Source: Frigoribacterium sp. Leaf8
GTDB lineage: Bacteria > Actinomycetota > Actinomycetes > Actinomycetales > Microbacteriaceae
DNA length: 64,000 nucleotides
Reading direction: 5' to 3'
Assembly: GCF_001421165.1 (NCBI RefSeq)
Contig: NZ_LMKB01000005.1
Location: 250,287-314,286 of the forward strand
A model generated the notes under the pieces. That model did not search any database, had not been told where the DNA came from, and saw only the letters and a program-made list of their open reading frames with translations. Of the stretch, positions 50,908-59,209 are shown one piece after another. How positions within the stretch are numbered: the first letter of the stretch is position 1; each line of letters opens with the position of its first letter. The position numbers and the translations under genes are program-made.

Positions 50908-50938
50908 CCCCCGGACGACGCGGGCGATCGTCCGGGGG
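50908..50938 (-). terminator. Terminator after acn
   Basis: Perfect 11-bp stem CCCCCGGACGA / TCGTCCGGGGG with a 9-base loop, 24 bases after the aconitase stop. Confidence 0.75.
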
Positions 50939-50962
50939 CCTGGTCACTGCGGGGTCCGTCGC

Positions 50963-53779
50963 TCAGACCAGGCTGCGCAGGACGTACTGCAGGATGCCAC
51001 CGTTGCGGTAGTAGTCGGCCTCGCCGGGGGTGTCGATGCGTACGACGGCGTCGAACTCGACCGGCTGCTTGCCCGCGGGCGAATGGGTGGTGGGGGTCGC
51101 CGTGACGTGGACCGTCTTCGGCGTCGTGCCCTCGTTGAGCTGCTCGATGCCGACGATGTCGATCTGCTCCGTGCCGTCGAGACCGAGCGACTCCCAGCTC
51201 TCGCCCTGCGGGAACTGCAGGGGAACCACTCCCATGCCGATCAGGTTCGACCGGTGAATGCGTTCGAAGCTCTCGGTGATGACCGCCTTGACCCCGAGCA
51301 GGCTCGTGCCCTTCGCGGCCCAGTCCCGGGACGAGCCCGAGCCGTACTCCTTGCCGCCCAGGATGACCAAGGGCGTGCCCTGCTCCTGGTAGCGGGCACT
51401 GGCGTCGTAGATGAACGACTGCGGCCCCTCGGCCTGGGTGAAGTCGCGGGTGTAGCCACCCTCGACCCCGTCCAGCAACTGGTTCTTGAGGCGGATGTTC
51501 GCGAACGTGCCCCGGATCATGACCTCGTGGTTGCCTCGACGGGACCCGTACGAGTTGAAGTCCTTGCGGTCCACGCCGTGCTCGTCGAGGTAGTGGCCGG
51601 CCGGGCTGTCGACCTTGATCGACCCGGCGGGGCTGATGTGGTCGGTCGTGACCGAGTCGCCGAGCTTGGCCAGCACGCGGGCGCCCTGGATGTCGGTCAC
51701 CGGCGTGGTCTCGATCGTCATGCCCTCGAAGTACGGAGGTTTGCGCACGTAGGTCGACTCGGAGTCCCACTCGAAGGTGGCGCCCGTCGGGGTCGGCAGG
51801 GAGCGCCAGCGCTCGTCGCCGTCGAACACCCCGGCGTACTCGTGGGTGAACATCCCCGTGTCGATGGACGAGTCGATCGTCTGCTGCACCTCGGCCGCGT
51901 CGGGCCAGATGTCGCGGAGGTAGACGTCGGAGCCGTCGTCGGCGGTGCCCAGGGCGTCGTTCTCGAAGTCGAAGTTCATCGACCCGGCGAGGGCGTACGC
52001 GATGACGAGCGGCGGGCTGGCGAGGTAGTTCATCTTGACGTCGGGGTTGATGCGACCCTCGAAGTTGCGGTTGCCCGACAGGACGGCCGTGACGGCGAGG
52101 TCGTTGTCCTGCACCGCCGTCGAGATCTCGTCGAGCAGCGGGCCCGAGTTGCCGATGCAGGTCGTGCAGCCGTAGCCGACGGTGTAGAAACCGAGGTCCT
52201 CGAGATAGGTGGTCAGGCCGGCCTTCTCGTAGTAGTCCGTGACGACCTTCGACCCGGGCGCGAGGGTCGTCTTGACCCACGGCTTGGCCTTGAGCCCCTT
52301 CTTGCTGGCGTTGCGGGCGAGCAGGCCCGCGGCGAGCATGACGGAGGGGTTCGACGTGTTCGTGCACGACGTGATGGCAGCGATGGCCACGGCGCCGTGG
52401 TCGAGCGTGAACGTCGAGCCGTCGCCGAGTGCCACGGAGGTGGGCTTGGAGACCTTGGCCGGTGCGTGCGACGTGTGCGAGATCGAGTGCGGCTGGGCGT
52501 CGTCGTCGTCCTCGGCCGTGAAGCCGATCGGGTCGGAGGCCGGGAACGTGCCCTCTACCGCGGCGTCGACGTGCGAGTGGTCCGTCGTGGCGTAGTTCTC
52601 GAGGTCGACCTCGAACTGCGACTTGGCCTCGGTGAGCTCGATGCGGTCCTGCGGACGCTTCGGCCCGGCGATGGACGGGACGACCGTCCCGAGGTCGAGC
52701 TCGAGGTACTCGCTGAACACGGGTTCGGTCGAGGGGTCGTGCCACAGGCCCTGCAGCTTGGAGTACTGCTCGACGAGGTCGATCTGCTCCTCGGAGCGCC
52801 CGGTCAGACGCAGGTAGTCGAGGGTCACGTCGTCGATCGGGAAGATCGCCGCCGTCGAACCGAACTCGGGGCTCATGTTGCCGATGGTCGCCCGGTTGGC
52901 CAGGGGCACCTCGGCGACGCCTTCGCCGTAGAACTCGACGAACTTGCCGACGACGCCGTGCCGGCGCAGCTGCTGCGTGATGGTGAGCACCACGTCGGTC
53001 GCCGTCACGCCGGTCGGGATCGAGCCGGAGAGCTTGAAGCCGACGACCTTGGGGATCAACATCGACACGGGCTGACCGAGCATCGCGGCCTCGGCCTCGA
53101 TGCCCCCGACGCCCCAGCCGAGCACGCCCAGGCCGTTGACCATCGTCGTGTGCGAGTCGGTGCCGACGAGGGTGTCGGGGTACGCCTGCAGCACTCCGCC
53201 GACCTCGCGGCTGTAGGTGACCCGCGCCAGGTACTCGATGTTGACCTGGTGGACGATGCCGGTGCCCGGCGGGACGACCTTGAAGTCGTCGAAGGCCGTC
53301 TGCCCCCAACGGAGGAACTGGTACCGCTCGCCGTTGCGCTCGTACTCGATCTCGACGTTGCGTTCGAGCGCGTTCTCGGAGCCGAAGAGGTCCGCGATGA
53401 CGGAGTGGTCGATGACGAGCTCGGCCGGTGCCAGCGGGTTGATCTTGGTCGGGTCTCCGCCGAGCTCGGCGACGGCCTCTCGCATGGTGGCGAGGTCGAC
53501 GATGCAGGGCACCCCCGTGAAGTCCTGCATGACCACGCGCGCCGGCGTGAACTGGATCTCGGTGTCGGGCTCGGCGGTGGGCTGCCACGAGCCGAGGGCC
53601 CGGATCTGGTCACCCGTGACGTTCGCACCGTCCTCGGTGCGGAGCAGGTTCTCGAGCAGGACCTTGAGGCTGAACGGAAGCTTCGAAGAACCCTCGACCG
53701 CGTCGATGCGGTAGACCTCGTAGTCGGTGGACCCGACCGTGAGGGTGTTCTTCGAGCCGAAACTGTTGATTGCAGACAC
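50963..53779 (-). CDS. acnA: Aconitate hydratase
   Basis: TCA-cycle isomerase for citrate and isocitrate. 938 residues, the AcnA/IRP1 type. The [4Fe-4S] ligands are seen in [14 protein letters not shown] and [14 protein letters not shown]; other segments are [39 protein letters not shown] and [13 protein letters not shown] in the swivel domain. It has a ~150-base upstream region with a 22-bp palindrome and a TAGGCT -10, so it has its own promoter and probably a specific regulator. Confidence 0.97.
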   Translation of the reverse strand: MSAINSFGSKNTLTVGSTDYEVYRIDAVEGSSKLPFSLKVLLENLLRTEDGANVTGDQIRALGSWQPTAEPDTEIQFTPARVVMQDFTGVPCIVDLATMREAVAELGGDPTKINPLAPAELVIDHSVIADLFGSENALERNVEIEYERNGERYQFLRWGQTAFDDFKVVPPGTGIVHQVNIEYLARVTYSREVGGVLQAYPDTLVGTDSHTTMVNGLGVLGWGVGGIEAEAAMLGQPVSMLIPKVVGFKLSGSIPTGVTATDVVLTITQQLRRHGVVGKFVEFYGEGVAEVPLANRATIGNMSPEFGSTAAIFPIDDVTLDYLRLTGRSEEQIDLVEQYSKLQGLWHDPSTEPVFSEYLELDLGTVVPSIAGPKRPQDRIELTEAKSQFEVDLENYATTDHSHVDAAVEGTFPASDPIGFTAEDDDDAQPHSISHTSHAPAKVSKPTSVALGDGSTFTLDHGAVAIAAITSCTNTSNPSVMLAAGLLARNASKKGLKAKPWVKTTLAPGSKVVTDYYEKAGLTTYLEDLGFYTVGYGCTTCIGNSGPLLDEISTAVQDNDLAVTAVLSGNRNFEGRINPDVKMNYLASPPLVIAYALAGSMNFDFENDALGTADDGSDVYLRDIWPDAAEVQQTIDSSIDTGMFTHEYAGVFDGDERWRSLPTPTGATFEWDSESTYVRKPPYFEGMTIETTPVTDIQGARVLAKLGDSVTTDHISPAGSIKVDSPAGHYLDEHGVDRKDFNSYGSRRGNHEVMIRGTFANIRLKNQLLDGVEGGYTRDFTQAEGPQSFIYDASARYQEQGTPLVILGGKEYGSGSSRDWAAKGTSLLGVKAVITESFERIHRSNLIGMGVVPLQFPQGESWESLGLDGTEQIDIVGIEQLNEGTTPKTVHVTATPTTHSPAGKQPVEFDAVVRIDTPGEADYYRNGGILQYVLRSLV

Positions 53780-53845
53780 GTGCCGTCTCCCTTGCTGACT
53801 ACGCCCTCATCTTGGCCGGTGCGCGCGACGCCCACCAGCGAGGTC

Positions 53846-53851
53846 AGCCTA
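53846..53851 (-). promoter_or_regulatory. acnA: Candidate -10 box (TAGGCT) for acnA
   Basis: TAGGCT on the minus strand, 66 bases before the acnA start and about 35 bases downstream of the palindrome. Confidence 0.45.
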
Positions 53852-53886
53852 AGTCCGCGGGGTGTCCCCGGGGCCGATCCCAGCGA

Positions 53887-53908
53887 TTTGTCTCGATGTC
53901 AAGACAAA
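53887..53908. promoter_or_regulatory. acnA: 22-bp palindrome upstream of acnA, likely operator
   Basis: Outer arms TTTGTCT and AGACAAA are perfect; the core TCTCGATGTCAAGA is a near-palindrome. It is A/T-richer than its surroundings and contains TTGACA on the minus strand. Confidence 0.6.
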
Positions 53909-53918
53909 ACATAGCACC

Positions 53919-53929
53919 AGGAGGCGCGG
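53919..53929 (+). repeat. AGGAGGCGCGG word after the DUF3159 gene
   Basis: Exact copy with flanks CC and GTC, touching the DUF3159 stop codon and ten bases from the acnA palindrome. Confidence 0.6.
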
Positions 53930-53930
53930 G

Positions 53931-54689
53931 TCAGGCCGAGGGGCCCCGCGCGTCGTCCGCCGCCTCGCGTCCGCGGTAGACCGTCCGCACGAGGAGCCAG
54001 GTCACCCAGAGCAACCCCGCGTAGAGCGGCACGCCCATGACGAGCTTGAGCGTCCCGAGAAGAGCGACGTCCCCGGCCAGCCACAGCGGCACCTGGACGG
54101 CGAGGCGGGCGGCGAAGAGTCCGGCCCACAACCAGGTGGCCAGGACGAGGACGCGTCGTTTCGCCCGGTCCCCCCGCCAGCCCGTGCCGTCGTTCGTGAG
54201 GAGTCCGACCACGATGCCGATGAGCGGCCAGCGCACGGCGATGCTGACGAGCATCGCGGCGAGCGACGCGGCGTTGATCAGGAGGCCGGGCACGAAGTTG
54301 TTCTCGGCACGGCCGGAGAGCAAGGCGATCCCCGCGGAGAGGGCGATGCCGAAGACGCCCGCGAGGGCCTGGGCGACCGGACCGCGCTGGACCGCGCGCG
54401 CGACGACGAACGCCACGGCCAGGACCAGCGGGATGAGGACCGACGGGACGACGTCCTGCGTGATCGTGTAGACGACCACGAAGCCGAGCCCGGGCACGAT
54501 GGACTCGACGAGCCCCCGCACCCCGCCGATGGCGGTGAGCAGCGCCGACGCCGTCGGGACCTCGCCAGGGGCGACCTGGCCGATGCCGGCCCGTCGGGCG
54601 GCGGCCTGCAACTGGGCCGCGAGCGACACCCGGGGGTCGTCGAGCGGCGACGGATCAGCCGGATCGGGCCGGTCGTCGGACGCGGACAC
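53931..54689 (-). CDS. DUF3159 membrane protein
   Basis: 252-residue integral membrane protein of the actinobacterial DUF3159 family; function unknown. A hydrophilic N-terminus of ~45 residues precedes about six hydrophobic segments, for example SIVPGLGFVVVYTIT, VLIPLVLAVAFVVARAV, AGVFGIALSAGIALL and the C-terminal MGVPLYAGLLWVTWLLV. The segment ENNFVPGLLINAA is a family mark. It follows DUF3710 after six bases, and this dut-DUF3710-DUF3159 order is common in actinobacteria. Confidence 0.9.
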   Translation of the reverse strand: MSASDDRPDPADPSPLDDPRVSLAAQLQAAARRAGIGQVAPGEVPTASALLTAIGGVRGLVESIVPGLGFVVVYTITQDVVPSVLIPLVLAVAFVVARAVQRGPVAQALAGVFGIALSAGIALLSGRAENNFVPGLLINAASLAAMLVSIAVRWPLIGIVVGLLTNDGTGWRGDRAKRRVLVLATWLWAGLFAARLAVQVPLWLAGDVALLGTLKLVMGVPLYAGLLWVTWLLVRTVYRGREAADDARGPSA

Positions 54690-54695
54690 GTCGGG

Positions 54696-55415
54696 TCAGA
54701 CGACCGAGGGCGTGGTGCCCGGGGCGTCGGTCGGGCCGGCCTTCGGCATCGACAGCGGGATCAGCTCGCGCGGTGGCATCGGGGTCGTCCCGCGGACCAC
54801 GACGATGCTGCGGAAGAGTTCTTCGATCTTCTCGGCAGCGTCGCCTTCGTGAGCCGCGTCGCCCGCGATCACGCCGCGGAGGAACCAGCGGGGCCCGTCG
54901 ACGCCGATGAAGCGTGCTCGTCGGGTCGTGCCGGGGTCACCGCCCATCACCGGGATCTCGGCTCGGACCTCGGGACCGAAGGGCCCCTCGACCTCGGCCG
55001 TCGTGCCGCCCTGCTTCTCGATCTGCTCGCTGATCTGACCTCGGATCTCGTTCCAGAGTCCGGTCGTGCGCGGCGCCGCGAACGGCTGCACCTGCAGCGT
55101 CGACTTGGCGAAGTCGAGACCGACGGCGACGACCCTCTTGCTTCCCTCTTCGACTTCGAGTCGGAGGTGGAGCCCTTCGCGGGGCAGGATCTTGACGCCA
55201 CCGAGATCGACGTACGGGCGGACGGGGTTGGCCTCGGTCTCGTCCAGCGGGCCCACCTCGGAGCGGTCCGCGGGTGCCGACTTGGAATCGTCGAACACCT
55301 CGACCTCGGCGTCGTCGAGGGACTCGATGTCGATCTCGACGTCGGCGACGTCGGCCGACTCGACGTCGATCTCGACTGCGGCCAGTTCTTGCTCGCGGCG
55401 TTTGGACTTCCTCAC
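54696..55415 (-). CDS. DUF3710 domain protein
   Basis: 239-residue cytoplasmic protein of the DUF3710 family; function unknown. After a basic start (MRKSKRREQE) there is a very acidic region (about 15-65, many Asp/Glu-Val repeats), then the family core with GPLDETEANPVRPYVDLGGVKI, LQVQPFAAPRTTGLWNEIRGQI and DGPRWFLRGVI. Its ATG overlaps the dut stop by four bases, so it is translated with dUTPase. Confidence 0.9.
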   Translation of the reverse strand: MRKSKRREQELAAVEIDVESADVADVEIDIESLDDAEVEVFDDSKSAPADRSEVGPLDETEANPVRPYVDLGGVKILPREGLHLRLEVEEGSKRVVAVGLDFAKSTLQVQPFAAPRTTGLWNEIRGQISEQIEKQGGTTAEVEGPFGPEVRAEIPVMGGDPGTTRRARFIGVDGPRWFLRGVIAGDAAHEGDAAEKIEELFRSIVVVRGTTPMPPRELIPLSMPKAGPTDAPGTTPSVV

Positions 55416-55873
55416 GCGGTGCCTCCTGGGTTGTGTGCGTATCCGGTGGATCCGTGACCGTCGGCCCCTCGGACGCTCTCGGGGAGCGTCGCGACGGGAA
55501 CGAAGGTCGCGCGGACGACCGGCATGATGACGAGCTGGGCGATCTTGTCACCGACGGCGACGTGGTGCTCGGCCTCGAGGTCGGTGTTGAGCAGCGAGAC
55601 CTTGATCTCTCCGCGGTACCCCGCGTCGACGGTGCCCGGGGCGTTCACGACGGTGATGCCGTGCTTGGCGGCGAGGCCGCTGCGGGGCATGACGAACGCG
55701 GCGAAACCCTCGGGAAGGGCGATGGAGACGCCCGTGCCGACCAGGGCGCGGTGGCCGGGCCTCAGCACGAGGTCCTCGGTCGAGACCAGGTCGGCGCCGG
55801 CGTCGCCCGGGTGGGAATACACGGGCACCGACATCGCCTCGGCGGCGATGAGGACGTCGAGGGTCTGGATCAC
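55412..55873 (-). CDS. dut: dUTP diphosphatase
   Basis: Trimeric dUTPase that keeps uracil out of DNA and supplies dUMP. 153 residues with the five family motifs: AGADLVS, PRSGLAAKHG, GTVDAGYRGEIKV, GDKIAQLVI and the C-terminal GHGSTGYA. The GTG at 55873 is chosen from family start (VIQTLDVLI); TACCCT lies six bases upstream, so the mRNA is probably leaderless. The frame is open far upstream, but this is shadow of the divergent gene. Confidence 0.95.
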   Translation of the reverse strand: MIQTLDVLIAAEAMSVPVYSHPGDAGADLVSTEDLVLRPGHRALVGTGVSIALPEGFAAFVMPRSGLAAKHGITVVNAPGTVDAGYRGEIKVSLLNTDLEAEHHVAVGDKIAQLVIMPVVRATFVPVATLPESVRGADGHGSTGYAHNPGGTA

Positions 55874-55879
55874 GTGTCG

Positions 55880-55885
55880 AGGGTA
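55880..55885 (-). promoter_or_regulatory. dut: -10 box (TACCCT) for a leaderless dut gene
   Basis: TACCCT on the minus strand, six bases, then the GTG start. It lies in a 30-base divergent gap shared with the DUF3093 gene. Confidence 0.5.
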
Positions 55886-55903
55886 GTGCAGAAGTCTGGT
55901 CGA

Positions 55904-56368
55904 ATGGACGTCATGAACCCCTACCGTGAGCGCCTGCTCCCGCCGCTCTCCGTCTTCGTGGCCTGCGCGCTCCTCGTCCCCGCCACCCTCCTGGTCTTCC
56001 TGCCGATCAACTCGACGGTCGGCGTGGTGATGGCCGTCGTGTTCTACGCGGCCGCCGTCGTCCTGCTCGTCCTGACCTCGCCCGTGCTGACGATCGACGA
56101 CGAGGGCTTCACCGCGGGGCGGGCCCGTCTGTTCCCCCACGAGATCGGTGACGCCGAGGGGTTCACCGGCGCCGACGCGACACGAGAAAGAGGGCCCCGG
56201 CTCGACGCGCGAGCCTGGACCCTCTTCCGGGGGTGGGTGCGACCGGTGGTCAAGATCTCGTTGACGGACCTCGACGACCCGGCGCCCTACTGGTTGGTGT
56301 CGACCCGTCGACCCGACGAGGTCGTGCGACGGTTGGAGGCGCTCAGGCGGCGCACTCCCGGCAGATAG
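55904..56368 (+). CDS. DUF3093 membrane protein
   Basis: 154 residues with two N-terminal membrane segments (LSVFVACALLVPATLLVFL and VGVVMAVVFYAAAVVLLVL) and a cytosolic domain with LTIDDEGFTAGRARL, WTLFRGWVRPVVKISLTDLDDPAPYWLVSTRRP. The NPYRERLLPPLSVF start and the DPAPYWLVSTRRP segment mark the actinobacterial DUF3093 family, of unknown function. A second ATG at 55913 is as likely a start. It is divergent from dut and overlaps the convergent DUF4193 gene by 26 bases. Confidence 0.88.
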   Translation: MDVMNPYRERLLPPLSVFVACALLVPATLLVFLPINSTVGVVMAVVFYAAAVVLLVLTSPVLTIDDEGFTAGRARLFPHEIGDAEGFTGADATRERGPRLDARAWTLFRGWVRPVVKISLTDLDDPAPYWLVSTRRPDEVVRRLEALRRRTPGR

Positions 56369-56636
56369 CGCCCAGCTTGGTCTCGTGGTCGAGCTGCGAA
56401 CGGTGCTTGACCAGGAAGCACTCGACACAGGTGAACTCGTCGACCTGCGGGGGGAGGACGACGACGTCGAGGTCGAGGTCCGAGAGGTCCTGCCCGGCGA
56501 GCTCGAACGAGCCCGGGTTGTCGGCGTCGTCGTCGACGACGCCGGTCATCTTGTCGGGGACCCTCTCTTTGAGCCCCTCGATCGACTCCGAGCCGTCGTC
56601 GTCGTTCTTGCGAGGTGCGTCGTAGTCGGTGGCCAT
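56343..56636 (-). CDS. DUF4193 domain protein
   Basis: 97-residue acidic protein of the actinobacterial DUF4193 family; function unknown. It starts MATDYDAPRK, has a Asp-rich middle (DLSDLDLDVVVLPPQVDEF) and ends with a four-cysteine cluster, CVECFLVKHRS and CREC, suggesting a small zinc site. An ATG two codons upstream is possible. The gene is convergent with DUF3093 and divergent from sepH, as is common in actinobacteria. Confidence 0.9.
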   Translation of the reverse strand: MATDYDAPRKNDDDGSESIEGLKERVPDKMTGVVDDDADNPGSFELAGQDLSDLDLDVVVLPPQVDEFTCVECFLVKHRSQLDHETKLGAICRECAA

Positions 56637-56834
56637 GCCCATCCAGTTCTTCGGTGATTCGTGTGCCCGATTCGGCGGGTGCAGTTTGCATCACTCGTTG
56701 TCGAATAGCAAACCAGTTCCCACGGCCTTTCAGCCGCCTCGGAAGAACTGACGGCACGCCCGTCGTATTCCCGTGAGAACGGCCGCCGACGTGCGACTCT
56801 TGGCACCGGATCACGACGGTGAAAGGCGTGGAAA

Positions 56835-57989
56835 ATGCAGGATCTCAGGGTCATCGGCGTCCAGAGCGGAGCTCTGCTCGTCGCCACCGACGCCGGTGGC
56901 GAGTACCGCCTTCCCGTCACCCACACCCTCCACTCCCAGCTGAGGGCGGCCAGCCCCGGCGACGCCCCGGTCGAACGGAAGGCACCGCCCCGTGAGATCC
57001 AGGCCCTGGTCCGGGCGGGCAAGACCCCTCAGCAGGTGTCCGACCTGACCGGCGCCGACCTCGACTACGTGCACCGGTTCGAAGGGCCGGTCCTCGCCGA
57101 GCGCGCCTTCGTGCTCGAAAGCGCCAGGGCCGTCCCGGTGTCCGTCGACGACGACGCGGCGTCCGGTGTTCAGGCGACCACCTTCGGGGCCGTCATCGAC
57201 GAGCGACTGGACGGTGCCGAGACCTCCCAGCGCGAATGGAGCGCCTACAAGGACGCCGAGCACGGCTGGGTGGTCCACCTGGCCTTCGTCACGCACGAGG
57301 TCGAGCGCGACGCGACGTGGCGCTTCGACCCGAAGAAGTCGGTCCTCGCCCCCCTCGGCGGCGACGCCCATCGCCTCTCGCAGCACGGCGAGGACGTCGG
57401 TCCACTCGTCCCTCGTCTCCGGGCCGTCTCCCGTGAGCCGCGCCACGACGACACCTCGGGCCGTTTCGACAGCGGCGCCTTCCTGGTCGAGCAGGCCGAC
57501 GCGGTCGAACTGCCGGCCGAGACCGCGACCGACCGGTTGCGTCCCGGCGTCCGCAGCACCGCCTCCTTCGCCGCCGCCAACCGGGCACCCGACGACGAGA
57601 GCGGGCACGACCAGACCGCGGACCTCCTCGAGGCGCTGAGACGCCGACGCGGAGAACGCGAGGCCGCCCGGTTCTCCGACGACGACGGGCGCCCGGACCA
57701 CCAGGCCACCGGGGCGATCCGCGTGATCGACGTCCCCCTGGACGACTTCGACCTGCCCGAAGGGGCCACCAAACCCACACCCGTGCTGCCCGACCGGTCG
57801 ACCCGAGGTGACGCCCCGGCGGGCGACGCACCGGTCCAGCCCACGGGCATCCGGGGCAGCCGGGGACGCGCTGGCCGACGCGAGATGCCCAGCGCGGCCC
57901 AGTCGACCAAGAAGGCGCGGGGGCGCACCTCGATGCCGAGCTGGGACGAGATCGTCTTCGGAGCGCGTACGGACGACGACCCCGCCTGA
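56835..57989 (+). CDS. sepH: Septation protein SepH
   Basis: Actinobacterial division protein (DUF3071) that stimulates FtsZ assembly. 384 residues: the conserved N-terminal domain (about 1-165) with MQDLRVIGVQ, REIQALVRAGKTPQQVSDLTGADLDYVHRFEGPVLAER (helix-turn-helix-like) and DATWRFDP; the rest is a long, poorly conserved, charged region ending in SMPSWDEIVFGAR, the usual C-terminal tag. It lies between DUF4193 and parC, a stable actinobacterial neighbourhood. Confidence 0.94.
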   Translation: MQDLRVIGVQSGALLVATDAGGEYRLPVTHTLHSQLRAASPGDAPVERKAPPREIQALVRAGKTPQQVSDLTGADLDYVHRFEGPVLAERAFVLESARAVPVSVDDDAASGVQATTFGAVIDERLDGAETSQREWSAYKDAEHGWVVHLAFVTHEVERDATWRFDPKKSVLAPLGGDAHRLSQHGEDVGPLVPRLRAVSREPRHDDTSGRFDSGAFLVEQADAVELPAETATDRLRPGVRSTASFAAANRAPDDESGHDQTADLLEALRRRRGEREAARFSDDDGRPDHQATGAIRVIDVPLDDFDLPEGATKPTPVLPDRSTRGDAPAGDAPVQPTGIRGSRGRAGRREMPSAAQSTKKARGRTSMPSWDEIVFGARTDDDPA

Positions 57990-58017
57990 CCCTCCTGGCC
58001 CGCCCCGGCGGCCACGA

Positions 58018-59112
58018 TCACCGCCGGTAGGCGCCGAACGTCCTCAAGGGCACGAGCGTCTCGTCGTCGGACCACGATCCGTGGTGACCGACCATGGTTC
58101 CCGGAGCACCACCGCGATCTCGTCCGTCGTAGTAGGCGACGCCCCGCCGGGCGGCGACGATCACGTCGCCGATGCGGGGCAGGACCGCCGGGTCCACGGC
58201 CCCGAACCAACCGGCGTCGACGGCCTCCGACCGGGACAACACCCAGGCTCGGTCGCCTTCGGCTGCTCGCCACGCGTCGAGCACCGCATCCCGGCGGCCC
58301 TCGTCGGCATCGGGCTCGAGGTGCAGTTGCAGGCAGCGGGGCTCCCCCGCCACGTGCCTCACCCCGTCGACCAGGGCGGGCATGCCCCCGAAGACGATGC
58401 GCCTCCGTTCGGCCACGTCGACGATGCCGTGGTCGGCCGTGACGATCACCCCGACGTCGGGCGCGACCGAGGCCTCCAGCCTCCGGACCTCGCCGTCGAC
58501 GCCTTCGAGGGCATCGATCCATTCGTCCGATTCCCAGCCGGCACGGTGAGCGATCATGTCGAGCTCGGGGACGTAGAGGTACACCAAGGAGGCGCGGGTC
58601 GAGTCGACGAGCATCGCCGCGGTCGCGAAGCGGTCGGCCACGCTCTCCGCCACGTCGTAGGTGGCGCCCCGGAGGATGGCCTCGGTCAGGCCGGACGATC
58701 GGTAGCGCTTGGGGCCGACGGCGTGGGACTCCACGTCGGTGGCCGTCTCGAACAGCGTGGGACGCCGCTGCCACTCGTCGGGCCGCATGCGATCGTCCCA
58801 CCCCGAGAGCTGCTTCACCACTCGATCGTTCTCGGGGTCGAGGGCCGAGTAGCCGACGAGGCCGTGCTCGCCGGGGAGCACCCCGGTCGTCAGCGTCGTG
58901 AGCGCCGCGGCGGTGGTCGTGGGCCACCCGGACCACAGGCTGCCCTTCACCCCCGACAACGTCCGGGCGTGGCCCCGACGGGCGCCGAGGGCCGCCTGGC
59001 CGAGACCGTCCACCAGGACGACCACCGCGGCCCGCGCGGCGGGCAGGCGGAGCGCGTTCGGCTCGCCCCGCAGGGACGCGAGACTCGAGGGCACCACGTC
59101 GGCCAGGCTCAC
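58018..59112 (-). CDS. Alkaline phosphatase superfamily / nucleotide pyrophosphatase-like protein
   Basis: 364 residues of the type I phosphodiesterase family: metal and nucleophile region [13 protein letters not shown] and [25 protein letters not shown] (Thr nucleophile), [27 protein letters not shown] and MVGHHGSWS supply the other metal ligands. The substrate is unknown. No signal peptide is seen. The GTG at 59112 with AGAGG upstream is chosen; longer starts are possible. A copy of the AGGAGGCGCGG word lies inside (58587-58597), read as Arg-Ala-Ser. It is divergent from parC. Confidence 0.85.
   Translation of the reverse strand: MSLADVVPSSLASLRGEPNALRLPAARAAVVVLVDGLGQAALGARRGHARTLSGVKGSLWSGWPTTTAAALTTLTTGVLPGEHGLVGYSALDPENDRVVKQLSGWDDRMRPDEWQRRPTLFETATDVESHAVGPKRYRSSGLTEAILRGATYDVAESVADRFATAAMLVDSTRASLVYLYVPELDMIAHRAGWESDEWIDALEGVDGEVRRLEASVAPDVGVIVTADHGIVDVAERRRIVFGGMPALVDGVRHVAGEPRCLQLHLEPDADEGRRDAVLDAWRAAEGDRAWVLSRSEAVDAGWFGAVDPAVLPRIGDVIVAARRGVAYYDGRDRGGAPGTMVGHHGSWSDDETLVPLRTFGAYRR
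58587..58597 (+). repeat. AGGAGGCGCGG word inside the phosphodiesterase-like gene
   Basis: Exact copy with the GTC extension; the gene reads the opposite strand as Thr-Arg-Ala-Ser-Leu. Confidence 0.6.
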
Positions 59113-59133
59113 GGCCCCTCTGGGGCGCGCCGG

Positions 59134-59139
59134 TACGAT
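59134..59139 (+). promoter_or_regulatory. parC: Candidate -10 box (TACGAT) for parC
   Basis: TACGAT in the 97-base divergent gap, 70 bases before the parC ATG. Confidence 0.4.
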
Positions 59140-59209
59140 GGAGGACACCGGCCCCAGTCTGGCACAGCGACGATCGGGTGCCCCGTCCACCCCGATCCGT
59201 GAGAAGTGC

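Noticed and set aside
50591-53914. Open frame of 1107 codons antisense to acnA
   Set aside because: Shadow of aconitase; the product has no recognisable fold and the real gene is certain.
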